Source: Verrucomicrobiota bacterium
GTDB lineage: Bacteria > Verrucomicrobiota > Verrucomicrobiia > Opitutales > Opitutaceae
Reading direction: 5' to 3'
NCBI GenBank assembly: GCA_028293545.1
Contig: JAQGOP010000053.1
Location: 62,001 to 126,000, forward strand
Length of the DNA stretch: 64,000 bases
The position numbers and the translations under genes were made by a program. Each line of letters opens with the position of its first letter. The first letter of the stretch is position 1. Positions 1-7,697 of this stretch are shown one piece after another. Under the pieces are notes generated by a model. It had not been told where the DNA came from, did no database searches, and saw only the letters and a list, made by a program, of their open reading frames with translations.

Positions 1-2
1 TG

Positions 3-1601
3 ATCCGGGAGTTCGACGTCGCGACCAAGCAATTCGTCAGCGGCGGCTTCGTGGTGCCCGAGGCCAAGACCGATGTGACGTGGCGCGATCGCGATCACGT
101 TTACGTGGCGACGAATTTCGGGCCGGGATCGCTCACGAATTCCGGTTATGCGCGAATCATCAAGGAGTGGACGCGCGGCACGCCGCTCGCCGACGCGAAG
201 GTGGTGTTCGAAGGGCGGGTTGCAGACGTCGGAGTCGGCGCGTGGGTTTACGAAGACAAGGTGAACGGCCGCGAATTCATCCGCCGGTCGATGACGTTCT
301 ACACCTCGGAAACGGAGCTTCGCCAGGGTGACGCGTGGGTGAAACTTGACGTTCCTGCGGATGCCGGGGTCGGGGCGTTCCAGGACCAAATCCTCGTCAC
401 GCTGCGGAGCGATTGGACGGTTGGCGGTCGCACCTTCCCGATCGGGGCGTTGCTCGCGATGTCGTGGGACCGGTTCCTGCGGGGCGACCGCGATTTCGAA
501 ATGCTGTTCACGCCCGGTCCGCGCACCGCGCTGGCGGGATCGGCGGCGACGAAGCATGCGCTGATCGTCAACGAACTCGATAACGTCCGGAATCGCCTCT
601 ATGTCCTGCAGCCGACGGCGAAGGGCTGGACGCGGACGCCGCTGGCGACGCCGGAGATCGGCTCGGTGTCGGTGAGCGGAATCGATCGCGAGGAATCGGA
701 TGATTTCTTCCTGCAGGTGGACGGTTTCCTCACGCCGTCGACGCTCTTTCTGGGAACGGTCGGCTCGGATCGGCGCGAGGTGCTGAAGCAGCTCCCGGCG
801 TTTTTCAACGCCGACGGCCTGGAGGTCGCGCAGCTCGAGGCGGTTTCAAAGGACGGGACGCACGTGCCGTATTTCCAGGTTTCCCGAAAAGGCCTGAAGC
901 TCGACGGCGCCAATCCCACGTTGCTTTACGGCTACGGCGGCTTCCGCGTTTCCCAGACCCCGTCCTATACCGCCGGCGTCGGGGCGGCGTGGCTGGAGCG
1001 GGGCGGAGTCTACGTGCTCGCAAACATCCGCGGCGGCGGCGAGTTCGGCCCGAAGTGGCACGGGGCGGCGCTCAAGGCGAACCGCCAGCGCGCGTACGAC
1101 GATTTCATCGCGATCGCGGAGGATCTCGCGGCGCGGAAAGTCACCTCGCCCGCGCATCTCGGGATCATGGGCGGGAGCAACGGCGGGCTGTTGATGGGCG
1201 TGATGCTGACCGAGCGCCCCGACCTGTTCGGCGCGGTGGTTTGCCAGGTCCCGCTGCTCGACATGCGGCGCTACCACAAGCTGCTCGCGGGCAATTCCTG
1301 GATGGGCGAATACGGCGATCCCGACAAACCCGAGGAGTGGGCTTACATTTCGAAATACTCGCCGTACCAGAACATGGTGGCCGGGAAGAAATATCCCCGC
1401 GTGCTTTTCACGACCTCCACGCGCGACGACCGCGTGCATCCGGGACATGCGCGGAAAATGGCGGCCAAGATGATCGAGCAGGGCCACGACATCCTTTACT
1501 ATGAGAACGTCGAAGGCGGCCACGGCGGCGCGGCGAACAACGCGCAGAGGGCCTATATGTCGACGCTGGCGTTCACGTTTCTCTGGAACCAGCTGAAATA
1601 G
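3..1601 (+). CDS. Prolyl oligopeptidase family serine peptidase (S9A), 5' end outside window
   Basis: The reading frame is already open at the first bases (IREFDVATKQFV, then GGF..PEAK, the usual propeller entry of S9A enzymes), so the gene begins before the window and 532 residues are visible. Residues about 1-270 are beta-propeller. The alpha/beta-hydrolase domain follows from about 280, with the nucleophile in GGSNGG (Ser about 392), the aspartate in TRDDRVHP (about 475) and the histidine in GGHGG (about 507), so the triad is complete. The family cleaves peptides after proline and may be cytoplasmic or periplasmic; the missing N-terminus prevents a choice. It runs convergent to the ABC permease gene and its stop codon lies inside a hairpin. 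Confidence 0.93.
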   Translation: MREFDVATKQFVSGGFVVPEAKTDVTWRDRDHVYVATNFGPGSLTNSGYARIIKEWTRGTPLADAKVVFEGRVADVGVGAWVYEDKVNGREFIRRSMTFYTSETELRQGDAWVKLDVPADAGVGAFQDQILVTLRSDWTVGGRTFPIGALLAMSWDRFLRGDRDFEMLFTPGPRTALAGSAATKHALIVNELDNVRNRLYVLQPTAKGWTRTPLATPEIGSVSVSGIDREESDDFFLQVDGFLTPSTLFLGTVGSDRREVLKQLPAFFNADGLEVAQLEAVSKDGTHVPYFQVSRKGLKLDGANPTLLYGYGGFRVSQTPSYTAGVGAAWLERGGVYVLANIRGGGEFGPKWHGAALKANRQRAYDDFIAIAEDLAARKVTSPAHLGIMGGSNGGLLMGVMLTERPDLFGAVVCQVPLLDMRRYHKLLAGNSWMGEYGDPDKPEEWAYISKYSPYQNMVAGKKYPRVLFTTSTRDDRVHPGHARKMAAKMIEQGHDILYYENVEGGHGGAANNAQRAYMSTLAFTFLWNQLK

Positions 1602-1624
1602 GTTTTCGCACCACGCGAAAACCT
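1600..1624. terminator. Bidirectional hairpin terminator between convergent genes
   Basis: A perfect 10-base inverted repeat (AGGTTTTCGC / GCGAAAACCT) with a 5-base loop. It overlaps the stop codon of the peptidase gene and ends at the stop codon of the permease gene. The four Ts/As lie inside the arms, so termination could work from both strands, although no separate T-tract follows. Confidence 0.6.
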
Positions 1625-3318
1625 CAGACGCGGAAGATCGCCCCGAGCTTTTTCCCCAGCAGCAGGCTCAACCCCGTGATGGTGATCCCGAGGAAAACCA
1701 TCGCCCAGACCCCGAGGGCGCTCGCAATGAACTTCCCGTCCCCGAGCAATTGGAAGAGCTCCATGATCGCCTTGGTGATGGGGTAGTAATGCTGTTTCTG
1801 CGCGAGCACCAGTGAATCGCTGACCTCGAGCATCGCGAAGGCGAAGGCGAGCAGCCCGCCCGCGATCAGGTTCGCCGCGATCAGGGGCAGAGTCACCTTG
1901 ATCGTGGCCCTCAGCGGCGGCGCGCCGAGGTTCTGCGCGGCTTCCTCGAGCGTTTCGCTGGTTTGTTCGAACCCGGCCGCGGCGGCGCGAACGACATAAG
2001 GGAGCCGTCGCACGGAGTAGGCGATGATCAGCAAAAACGTCGGGTCGCGCACGGGATTGAGGAACGCGAAAAACCGTCCCTCCTGCGACATGGCAAGGTA
2101 ACCGAAGGCGAGGACCAAACCCGGGACGGCGAGCGGCAGCATCGCGAGGAAGTCGAGCACCTGCCGGCCTGCGATCTTCGAACGCACCACGACGTAGGCG
2201 ATCGCGATCCCGAGCACGATGTCGATGACGGTGGAAATGCTCGCGAACTTGAGGCTGTTCGCGATGGCCGGGACCGTGAGGTCGTGGCCGAGTGCGAGCC
2301 GGAAATTATCGAGGGTGTACGCGTGCGGCACGACCGTGCCGTACCACTCGCGCGAGAACGCGACGAGGATCACGCCGAGGTGGGGCAGGATCGCAAAGGC
2401 GATGACACCGCCGAACGCCGCGGTGCACAGCCAGGCGCGGCCGGGCGCGAGCCGGCGCGGGCCTCCGATGCTCGTCGCCTTCGCCATCATCGCGTGCCCG
2501 GAACGGCCGAAGAGTCCTTTGCCGATCGCGTAGATCGCGATGGAACTCGCCAGCATGATCGCCACGAGCGCGTAGGGAAACGGGTTTCCGCCGATGTCGC
2601 GCAGGCCGTAGTAAATCTGGACGCTGGTCACGCGCGCGTAGTCGAAGATCAGCGGCGTGCCGAGTTCGGTGAACGACCAGATGAACACAATCGTCCCGCC
2701 GGCAAAGAGGCCCGGCTTGATGAGCGGCACCGTGATCTTCCAGAAGCGTCGAAACCCAGTGCAGCCCAGGTTCTCCGCCGCTTCCTCCATCGCCGGGTCG
2801 ATGTTCGCAAGCGCGGCGACGGCGTTCAGGTAAATGATCGGGTAGAGCGACAGCGCCTCCACGATCGCGACGCCCCAGAACTGGTTCGCGGCAAACCAGT
2901 CGAAGGTCCAGCCCGCCGGCCGCAGCCCGAGGTGGATGACGAGGGCATTGAGCGCGCCGTACTGCCCGAAGATCTGCTTGATCCCGATCGCGCCGACGAA
3001 CGGCGGCAGGATCAGCGGGATGAGCACCAGCGAACTCAGCAGGCCCTTGCCGGGAAAAACAAAACGATCGCTGATGAAGGCAAGCGGGAGGGCGATGAGG
3101 AGTGCGAGCGTCGTGGTGGCACACGCGATCAGTAGCGAGTTCACCAAACCGTCGCGGTAGGTAAGGTCGCCCAGGAGGGCGACGAGGAAGGAAAACGTCA
3201 GGTTGCCGTCGGCGTCGATGAACCCGCCCTTGAGGATCTGGGTGATGGGCCAGACGAAAAACACCGCGAAGAAGATCGCAGTGAGGGCGAAGACGATGCG
3301 CGCGAGCGTTTTCGACAT
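1624..3318 (-). CDS. Iron(III)-type ABC transporter permease with two fused permease domains
   Basis: A 564-residue polytopic inner-membrane protein with two BPD_transp_1 domains in tandem (about 60-270 and 350-560). Each carries an EAA loop (EEAAENLGCTGFRRFWKITV and EEAAQNLGAPPLRATIKVTL) that docks on the ATPase. This architecture is that of FbpB/SfuB, ThiP and aminoethylphosphonate permeases, and the overall look is closest to ferric-iron importers. No ATPase or substrate-binding protein gene is in the window; they could follow only if encoded elsewhere, because the convergent peptidase gene lies downstream. The closest same-strand gene is the manganese regulator gene, about 275 bases upstream, hinting at a metal substrate, but that is inference. 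Confidence 0.85.
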   Translation of the reverse strand: MSKTLARIVFALTAIFFAVFFVWPITQILKGGFIDADGNLTFSFLVALLGDLTYRDGLVNSLLIACATTTLALLIALPLAFISDRFVFPGKGLLSSLVLIPLILPPFVGAIGIKQIFGQYGALNALVIHLGLRPAGWTFDWFAANQFWGVAIVEALSLYPIIYLNAVAALANIDPAMEEAAENLGCTGFRRFWKITVPLIKPGLFAGGTIVFIWSFTELGTPLIFDYARVTSVQIYYGLRDIGGNPFPYALVAIMLASSIAIYAIGKGLFGRSGHAMMAKATSIGGPRRLAPGRAWLCTAAFGGVIAFAILPHLGVILVAFSREWYGTVVPHAYTLDNFRLALGHDLTVPAIANSLKFASISTVIDIVLGIAIAYVVVRSKIAGRQVLDFLAMLPLAVPGLVLAFGYLAMSQEGRFFAFLNPVRDPTFLLIIAYSVRRLPYVVRAAAAGFEQTSETLEEAAQNLGAPPLRATIKVTLPLIAANLIAGGLLAFAFAMLEVSDSLVLAQKQHYYPITKAIMELFQLLGDGKFIASALGVWAMVFLGITITGLSLLLGKKLGAIFRV

Positions 3319-3381
3319 GGCCGCAAAGTGTGCCCATCGCCGCAGAATCTCAGCAAGGCGGAAAGGACCACTTCGATCCGT

Positions 3382-3596
3382 TTAGGCACCACGAAATACA
3401 CGAAACACACAAAAAGAATACCAAGGCACCAGGGCTCCCGGAATTTTACCCGCCAAGAAGCGCAAATTTTCCAGGGGCTGCGAAGGGGATTTGGGAGCGC
3501 TTATAAGCGCGCAGAAGTTTCGATCCGAAGCCCCAGAAACTTGTGCTCTTTTGCGGCCAATCCTCCGAAGCCTTGGTATTTCTTTCGTGGTGCCTA
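3382..3596. repeat. Long imperfect palindrome with CACCACGAAA outer arms
   Basis: Outer arms TAGGCACCACGAAA (3382-3395) and its exact complement (3583-3596), inner arms AATACCAAGGC (3417-3427) and its exact complement (3570-3580), and a third imperfect pair around 3458-3479 and 3529-3550. A perfect 14-base palindrome, GCGCTTATAAGCGC, lies near the middle (3497-3510). The whole spacer between mntR and the permease gene can therefore fold into one branched hairpin. The right arm includes the mntR stop codon. It resembles the palindromic intergenic repeats seen further along the window and may be a mobile or structural repeat. Confidence 0.7.
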
Positions 3597-4043
3597 TATC
3601 CGTTTCCGGAGGTAGCGCTCGAAAGCGGCGAGGGTTTCAGGGCTCACGTGGTGCTCGATGCCTTCGGCATCGAGCTCGGCAGTTTTCTCCGGGATCCCAA
3701 TCGAGCGCAGGAAAGCCACCACGGTCGCATGCCGCTGCTGGCATTGCGCGGCGAGCGTGACCCCGCTCGCAGTCAGGAAAATGGCGCGATAGGGCCGCGC
3801 GACCACGAAGCCGTCGCGTTGCAGGCGCGCGATGGTGCGGGTCACGGTCACGTGGGTGACCCCCAGGCGATGGGCGAGGTCCACGACGCGCGCTTCGCCC
3901 TGCGACGCCGACAGGTCCGCGATCGCTTCCACATAATCCTCGGCGATTTCCGAGGCATGCTTGCGGCGGGTCTGCTGCAGGCTCTCGGCCTGCAGGGCGG
4001 AGGGCCGCACTGGCTTCTTGGTGCTTCGGGACGCTTTCTTCAC
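3594..4043 (-). CDS. mntR: Manganese-responsive transcriptional regulator MntR (DtxR family)
   Basis: A 149-residue DtxR/MntR repressor. An N-terminal winged helix (about residues 25-85: SEIAEDYVEAIADL, then VVDLAHRLGVTHVTVTRTIA) precedes a dimerisation and metal-binding helix region with AEGIEHHVSPETLAAFE, the segment typical of proteobacterial-type MntR. It lacks the SH3-like third domain of DtxR/IdeR, as MntR does. With Mn(II) bound it should repress manganese import. The GTG start at 4043 (VKKASRSTKK) is preferred; in-frame TTG codons up to 4076 would add 11 residues. It diverges from the outer-membrane gene and mntH, and a perfect palindrome between them is a likely operator. Confidence 0.88.
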   Translation of the reverse strand: MKKASRSTKKPVRPSALQAESLQQTRRKHASEIAEDYVEAIADLSASQGEARVVDLAHRLGVTHVTVTRTIARLQRDGFVVARPYRAIFLTASGVTLAAQCQQRHATVVAFLRSIGIPEKTAELDAEGIEHHVSPETLAAFERYLRKRI

Positions 4044-4091
4044 GCACGCGCATCGAAACAAGGTTCCAGTTGACAAGTCGAGTCGGCAATA

Positions 4092-4107
4092 TGTAGCTCA
4101 TGCTACA
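4092..4107. promoter_or_regulatory. Candidate MntR operator (MntR box)
   Basis: TGTAGC-TCAT-GCTACA is a perfect inverted repeat with a 4-base centre. The core TAGC-N4-GCTA has the same sequence and spacing as the E. coli MntR box (TAGC-AAAG-GCTA). It sits in the intergenic region between mntR and the divergent outer-membrane/mntH genes, where a repressor would control both directions. A TTGACA hexamer lies at 4070-4075 on the plus strand. Confidence 0.72.
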
Positions 4108-4109
4108 AA

Positions 4110-4127
4110 ATGTATAAAATCATACAT
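4110..4127. promoter_or_regulatory. Second palindrome overlapping the start codon of the outer-membrane gene
   Basis: ATGTAT-AAAATC-ATACAT is a perfect 6-base inverted repeat with a 6-base spacer, starting two bases after the MntR-box-like palindrome. It covers the proposed ATG at 4110. It could be a second operator half, or coding sequence that happens to be symmetric. No Shine-Dalgarno sequence fits between the two palindromes, so the message may be leaderless if this ATG is used. Confidence 0.4.
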
Positions 4128-4940
4128 AAGCCGTCGGTCTTCGCACTGGGCGTCGCCTGGTTCGCGGCCGTGGCGGGCGGGATGGAGCCGGCCGATGCCG
4201 GGGTTCGCGCGACTCCAGGAAAACTTCGGGAAATGTCGACCGATCGGCCCGACGCGACGGAAAGCCCTTTCACCGTCGACGCCGGCCACGTGCAGGTGGA
4301 AATGGACTTTGGCAATTGGACGCGCGACGCCGCCGACGGGACGCGCACCACCGGGTGGCAAGCGGCGCCCCTCAACCTGCGCTTCGGGCTTACTTCCCGC
4401 TTTGAAGCCGGAATCTTCATTGTCCCTTATCTCCGGGTCCGGGAGATCACCGCCGCCGGGGCCCGGGAAATCCATTCGGGCGCGGGCGATGTCACGCTTC
4501 GCGGCAAATGGAATTTCACCGGCAACGATGGTGGCACCGCGTTGGGCCTCATCGTGGACGTCAAGTTGCCGACGGCCGCGCGGATGCTCGGCGATGGTGC
4601 GACCGAAGGGACCGTCCTGCTTCCCGTTGACCTCGAACTCGGTGGCGGCTGGGGTTTGGGCGCGATGATCGGGATGGACGTGAGATTGCGACCAAGTGGA
4701 GCAGGGCGGCGGGCGGTGTGGATTAATTCGGTGACCGCCGGTCATGACCTCAGCGAAAACATCGGCGGCTATGTCGAGGCAGCCTCGGAAACGGGCGACG
4801 GCGCGCAGGTCGCGACCTTGGATGCGGGGCTTGTTTTCAAGGTCGGCTCGAACTCCCGGTTTGATGTCGGCACGGAGATTGGAATCTCGCGCGCCGCGGC
4901 GGATCTGAAAGTCTTCACGGGCTGGGCCCGGCGGTTTTGA
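4110..4940 (+). CDS. Outer-membrane beta-barrel protein (Phenol_MetA_deg/transporter-like), candidate manganese channel
   Basis: A 276-residue protein with an N-terminal signal peptide (basic KIIHK, then the hydrophobic run [16 protein letters not shown]). It then shows the entry motif [15 protein letters not shown], typical of the PF13557 family of outer-membrane barrels, followed by alternating short strands to the C-terminus. Family members are predicted barrels of mostly unknown substrate. It sits 14 bases upstream of mntH and opposite mntR across a likely MntR box, so I infer a Mn(II)-regulated outer-membrane entry route, analogous in role to MnoP but not homologous by any evidence here. 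ATG 4182 is an alternative start but would remove the signal peptide. Confidence 0.72.
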   Translation: MYKIIHKPSVFALGVAWFAAVAGGMEPADAGVRATPGKLREMSTDRPDATESPFTVDAGHVQVEMDFGNWTRDAADGTRTTGWQAAPLNLRFGLTSRFEAGIFIVPYLRVREITAAGAREIHSGAGDVTLRGKWNFTGNDGGTALGLIVDVKLPTAARMLGDGATEGTVLLPVDLELGGGWGLGAMIGMDVRLRPSGAGRRAVWINSVTAGHDLSENIGGYVEAASETGDGAQVATLDAGLVFKVGSNSRFDVGTEIGISRAAADLKVFTGWARRF

Positions 4941-4953
4941 TCCGGCGAAATTT

Positions 4954-6321
4954 ATGAATGACGAAACTTCAACGCTGCCGACGCCCGACAAGGGATGGCG
5001 CAAGGCGCGGACCGGCCAGAGCCTGCCGGAATCACACCGCACGATCGCGGTCCCCCAAGGCGCGGGATTCTGGCGGAAGCTCATGGCTTTCTCGGGCCCT
5101 GGTTACCTGGTGGCTGTCGGCTACATGGATCCCGGCAACTGGGCGACCGACCTCGCGGGCGGTTCCCGTTTTGGGTACACGCTGCTCAGCGTCATCCTGC
5201 TGTCGAACTTGATGGCGATCCTTCTCCAGTCGCTCTGCCTCAAGCTCGGCATCGTGACGGGCCGCGATTTGGCGCAAGCGTGCCGGGACCATTATTCGAT
5301 GCCGGTTTCGACGATGCTGTGGCTGCTTTGTGAAGTCGCGATTTGCGCCTGCGACCTCGCGGAGGTGATCGGCACGGCGATCGCGCTCAACCTGCTGTTC
5401 GGCATTCCGCTCGTCTGGGGCGTGTGCCTGACCGCGCTCGATGTGCTGCTCGTGCTCTGGCTGGCGCATCGCGGTTTCCGCTGGCTCGAGTCGCTCGTCA
5501 TCTCGCTCGTGGTCATCATCGGCCTGTGCTTCGGCCTCGAAATCCTTTTTTCAAAACCCTTGATCAGGGACGTGCTCGGCGGATTTCTGCCGGCATTTGA
5601 GATCATCAAAAATCCCGAGATGCTCTACATCGCCATCGGGATCCTCGGCGCGACCGTGATGCCGCATAATCTCTACCTGCATTCGTCCATCGTGCAGACG
5701 CGGAAGTACGAGCAAAATTCCGGAGGCAAGCGCGAGGCGATCAAGTTCGCCACGATCGACTCCACCGTCGCGCTGATGTTCGCGCTCTTCATCAACGCCG
5801 CGATCCTGATCGTGGCCGCAGCGACCTTTCACCAGCAGGGCCGCCACGATGTCGCGGAAATCCAGGACGCCTACAAGCTGCTTGCCCCCATGCTCGGCGT
5901 GGGCATCGCCGGGATCCTGTTCGCGATCGCCCTGCTCGCTTCCGGTCAAAATTCCACGCTCACCGGCACGCTGGCCGGCCAGATCGTGATGGAGGGTTTT
6001 CTCAACATCCGGCTGCGTCCCTGGCTGCGGCGGTTGATCACGCGGGGCATCGCGATCATCCCGGCCGCCATTGTCGCCGGGCTCTACGGTGAAAGCGGCA
6101 CGGCCAAGCTCCTGGTGTTCAGCCAGGTGCTCCTCAGCCTCCAGCTCCCGTTCGCGGTCATCCCGCTCGTCATCTTCACGAGCGAGAAAACGAAGATGGG
6201 CGAGTTCGCGAATCCGCTTTGGGTTAAACTGCTCGCGTGGGTCACGACGGCGATCATCGTCATCCTCAACGTGAAACTGCTGCTCGACTTTGTCGGCTTA
6301 ACCGGTCGCGGGGGATCCTGA
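4954..6321 (+). CDS. mntH: NRAMP-type manganese/divalent metal transporter MntH
   Basis: A 455-residue inner-membrane transporter of the NRAMP family with about 11 hydrophobic segments. The metal-binding motif of helix 1 is present as [10 protein letters not shown] (Asp59, Asn62) and that of helix 6 as [10 protein letters not shown]. These residues coordinate Mn(II)/Fe(II) in structurally studied homologues and transport is proton-coupled. The hydrophilic N-terminus (about 40 residues) is longer than in E. coli MntH. It follows the barrel gene by 13 bases and precedes the universal stress protein gene by 2 bases, so the three are probably one operon controlled from the MntR-box region. Confidence 0.95.
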   Translation: MNDETSTLPTPDKGWRKARTGQSLPESHRTIAVPQGAGFWRKLMAFSGPGYLVAVGYMDPGNWATDLAGGSRFGYTLLSVILLSNLMAILLQSLCLKLGIVTGRDLAQACRDHYSMPVSTMLWLLCEVAICACDLAEVIGTAIALNLLFGIPLVWGVCLTALDVLLVLWLAHRGFRWLESLVISLVVIIGLCFGLEILFSKPLIRDVLGGFLPAFEIIKNPEMLYIAIGILGATVMPHNLYLHSSIVQTRKYEQNSGGKREAIKFATIDSTVALMFALFINAAILIVAAATFHQQGRHDVAEIQDAYKLLAPMLGVGIAGILFAIALLASGQNSTLTGTLAGQIVMEGFLNIRLRPWLRRLITRGIAIIPAAIVAGLYGESGTAKLLVFSQVLLSLQLPFAVIPLVIFTSEKTKMGEFANPLWVKLLAWVTTAIIVILNVKLLLDFVGLTGRGGS

Positions 6322-6323
6322 TC

Positions 6324-6770
6324 ATGTACCAAAAAATCCTCGTGGCCCTCGAGAACAGCCGGGCCGACGACACGCTCGTCCCCCATATCGCCGAGCTCGC
6401 CGCCCGCCTCGGATCGGAGCTGCTGCTGGTGCATGTCGCCGACGGTTTCGCCGCGAGAAATTTCGACCAGCTCAAGCTCGCGGAGTCGGCGGAGATGAAG
6501 GCCGACCGCACCTACCTGGACGGCGTGGCGGCGCGGCTCCGCGAAAAGGGGCTGTCCGTCGGGACGGAACTCGTGCTCGGGAATCCGCCGACGGAAATCC
6601 TTAAAACCGCCCAGATCCGCTCGTGCGACCTCATCGCGATGACTTCGCATGGGCACAAATTGGTCGGGGATTTTTTCCTCGGCAGCACGATCGACAAGGT
6701 GCGCCACAACACGACGATCCCGATCCTCGTGGTGCGGGCCGGCAGCGGGACCGCGGCGCCGTTTGCTTGA
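6324..6770 (+). CDS. Universal stress protein (UspA family)
   Basis: A 148-residue single-domain Usp protein beginning MYQKILVALENS and ending IPILVVRAG. Its ATP-binding loop reads SHGHKLVGDFFLGSTIDKV, a recognisable but non-canonical version of G-x2-G-x9-G-S/T, so nucleotide binding is uncertain. The ATG is two bases beyond the mntH stop, which argues for one transcript and perhaps translational coupling. NRAMP-Usp neighbours recur in bacteria; a role in the stress response to metal status is inference. Confidence 0.88.
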   Translation: MYQKILVALENSRADDTLVPHIAELAARLGSELLLVHVADGFAARNFDQLKLAESAEMKADRTYLDGVAARLREKGLSVGTELVLGNPPTEILKTAQIRSCDLIAMTSHGHKLVGDFFLGSTIDKVRHNTTIPILVVRAGSGTAAPFA

Positions 6771-6812
6771 TGCGGGTTGTCAATGGCTGCGTGACCCTGT
6801 GACGTGCGCCCG

Positions 6813-7697
6813 ATGAGTTTGATCGACGCCCACGTCCACCTTTATCCGCCCGCGGCCAACGCCGACCCCGCGGCCTGGGCGGCGGCACGCGGCGAGAGCC
6901 ATTGGGCGGCGCTCACGACGCGGCGCCGCAAGGACCGGCGCGAGGTCCAAGCCTTTCCGTCGGCGGAGGAACTGCTTCGCGCAATGGACGCAGCCGGCGT
7001 CGCCCGCGCCGTGCTCCTGGGCTGGTACTGGGAAAACCCCGCGACCTGCGCCGAGCAAAACCGTTTTTATGCCGAGTGTGTCCGATCCCGGCCGGATCGG
7101 TTGACGGCCTTCGCCACCTTTCATCCCGCCGCGGGGCACGATGAGGCGCTGGCGGAAGTCCGGCGGGCACGCGACGAGGGCCTCTGCGGCTTGGGCGAGC
7201 TCTCGCCGCACTCGCAGGGATATTCGATCGACGACGAGACGTTTGGGGCCGTGCTCGCGCTGGCCGGCGAGCTGGGCCTACCGGTGAATCTCCACGTGAC
7301 CGATCCTGAAAGCGGAGCCTATCCCGGCCGTGTCGGCACGCCGCTGGCGGACTTCACCCGTCTCGCGGGGAAATTTCCCTCGACGAACTTCATCCTCGCG
7401 CATTGGGGGGGACTGCTGCCGCTGCGCGATCCGCAGGCGCTGGAATTTTCCAATCTCTACTACGACACCGCGGCCTCGCCGCTCTTGTACGCGGAGGAGA
7501 TTTGGCGGCGCTTCCTCAATGTCGTGCCGAAAGAGCAGGTCCTTTTCGGCTCAGACTATCCATTGAACCTTTATCCCCGGATCGATGCCGCGCCGGCGAT
7601 GCCCCGAATGATCGCCGAGTTTCATCGGGCCGGACTCACGCCGGACGAACTGAGAGCGCTCGCCGGCGGAAATTTTCGCCGGCTGCTCAGGCTTTGA
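6813..7697 (+). CDS. Metal-dependent amidohydrolase (Amidohydro_2 family)
   Basis: A 294-residue TIM-barrel hydrolase of the PF04909 group. Metal ligands appear as IDAHVHLYPP at the N-terminus (HxH), a histidine in LHVTDPE, another in ILAHWGG and the catalytic aspartate in FGSDYP. Members hydrolyse lactones or decarboxylate aromatic acids; the substrate cannot be read here. ATG 6813 (MSLIDAHVH) is preferred to the in-frame GTG at 6804. The 3' end overlaps the 3' end of the convergent amidase gene by 11 bases. Confidence 0.85.
   Translation: MSLIDAHVHLYPPAANADPAAWAAARGESHWAALTTRRRKDRREVQAFPSAEELLRAMDAAGVARAVLLGWYWENPATCAEQNRFYAECVRSRPDRLTAFATFHPAAGHDEALAEVRRARDEGLCGLGELSPHSQGYSIDDETFGAVLALAGELGLPVNLHVTDPESGAYPGRVGTPLADFTRLAGKFPSTNFILAHWGGLLPLRDPQALEFSNLYYDTAASPLLYAEEIWRRFLNVVPKEQVLFGSDYPLNLYPRIDAAPAMPRMIAEFHRAGLTPDELRALAGGNFRRLLRL

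Noticed and set aside
846-1523. Long minus-strand open frame opposite the peptidase gene
   Set aside because: It is antisense to the conserved alpha/beta-hydrolase domain and shows no family motifs; high GC content makes such shadow frames common.
1963-3135. Plus-strand 390-residue frame opposite the permease gene
   Set aside because: Its composition is almost entirely charged residues and it has no domain; the permease on the other strand has clear EAA loops and membrane segments.
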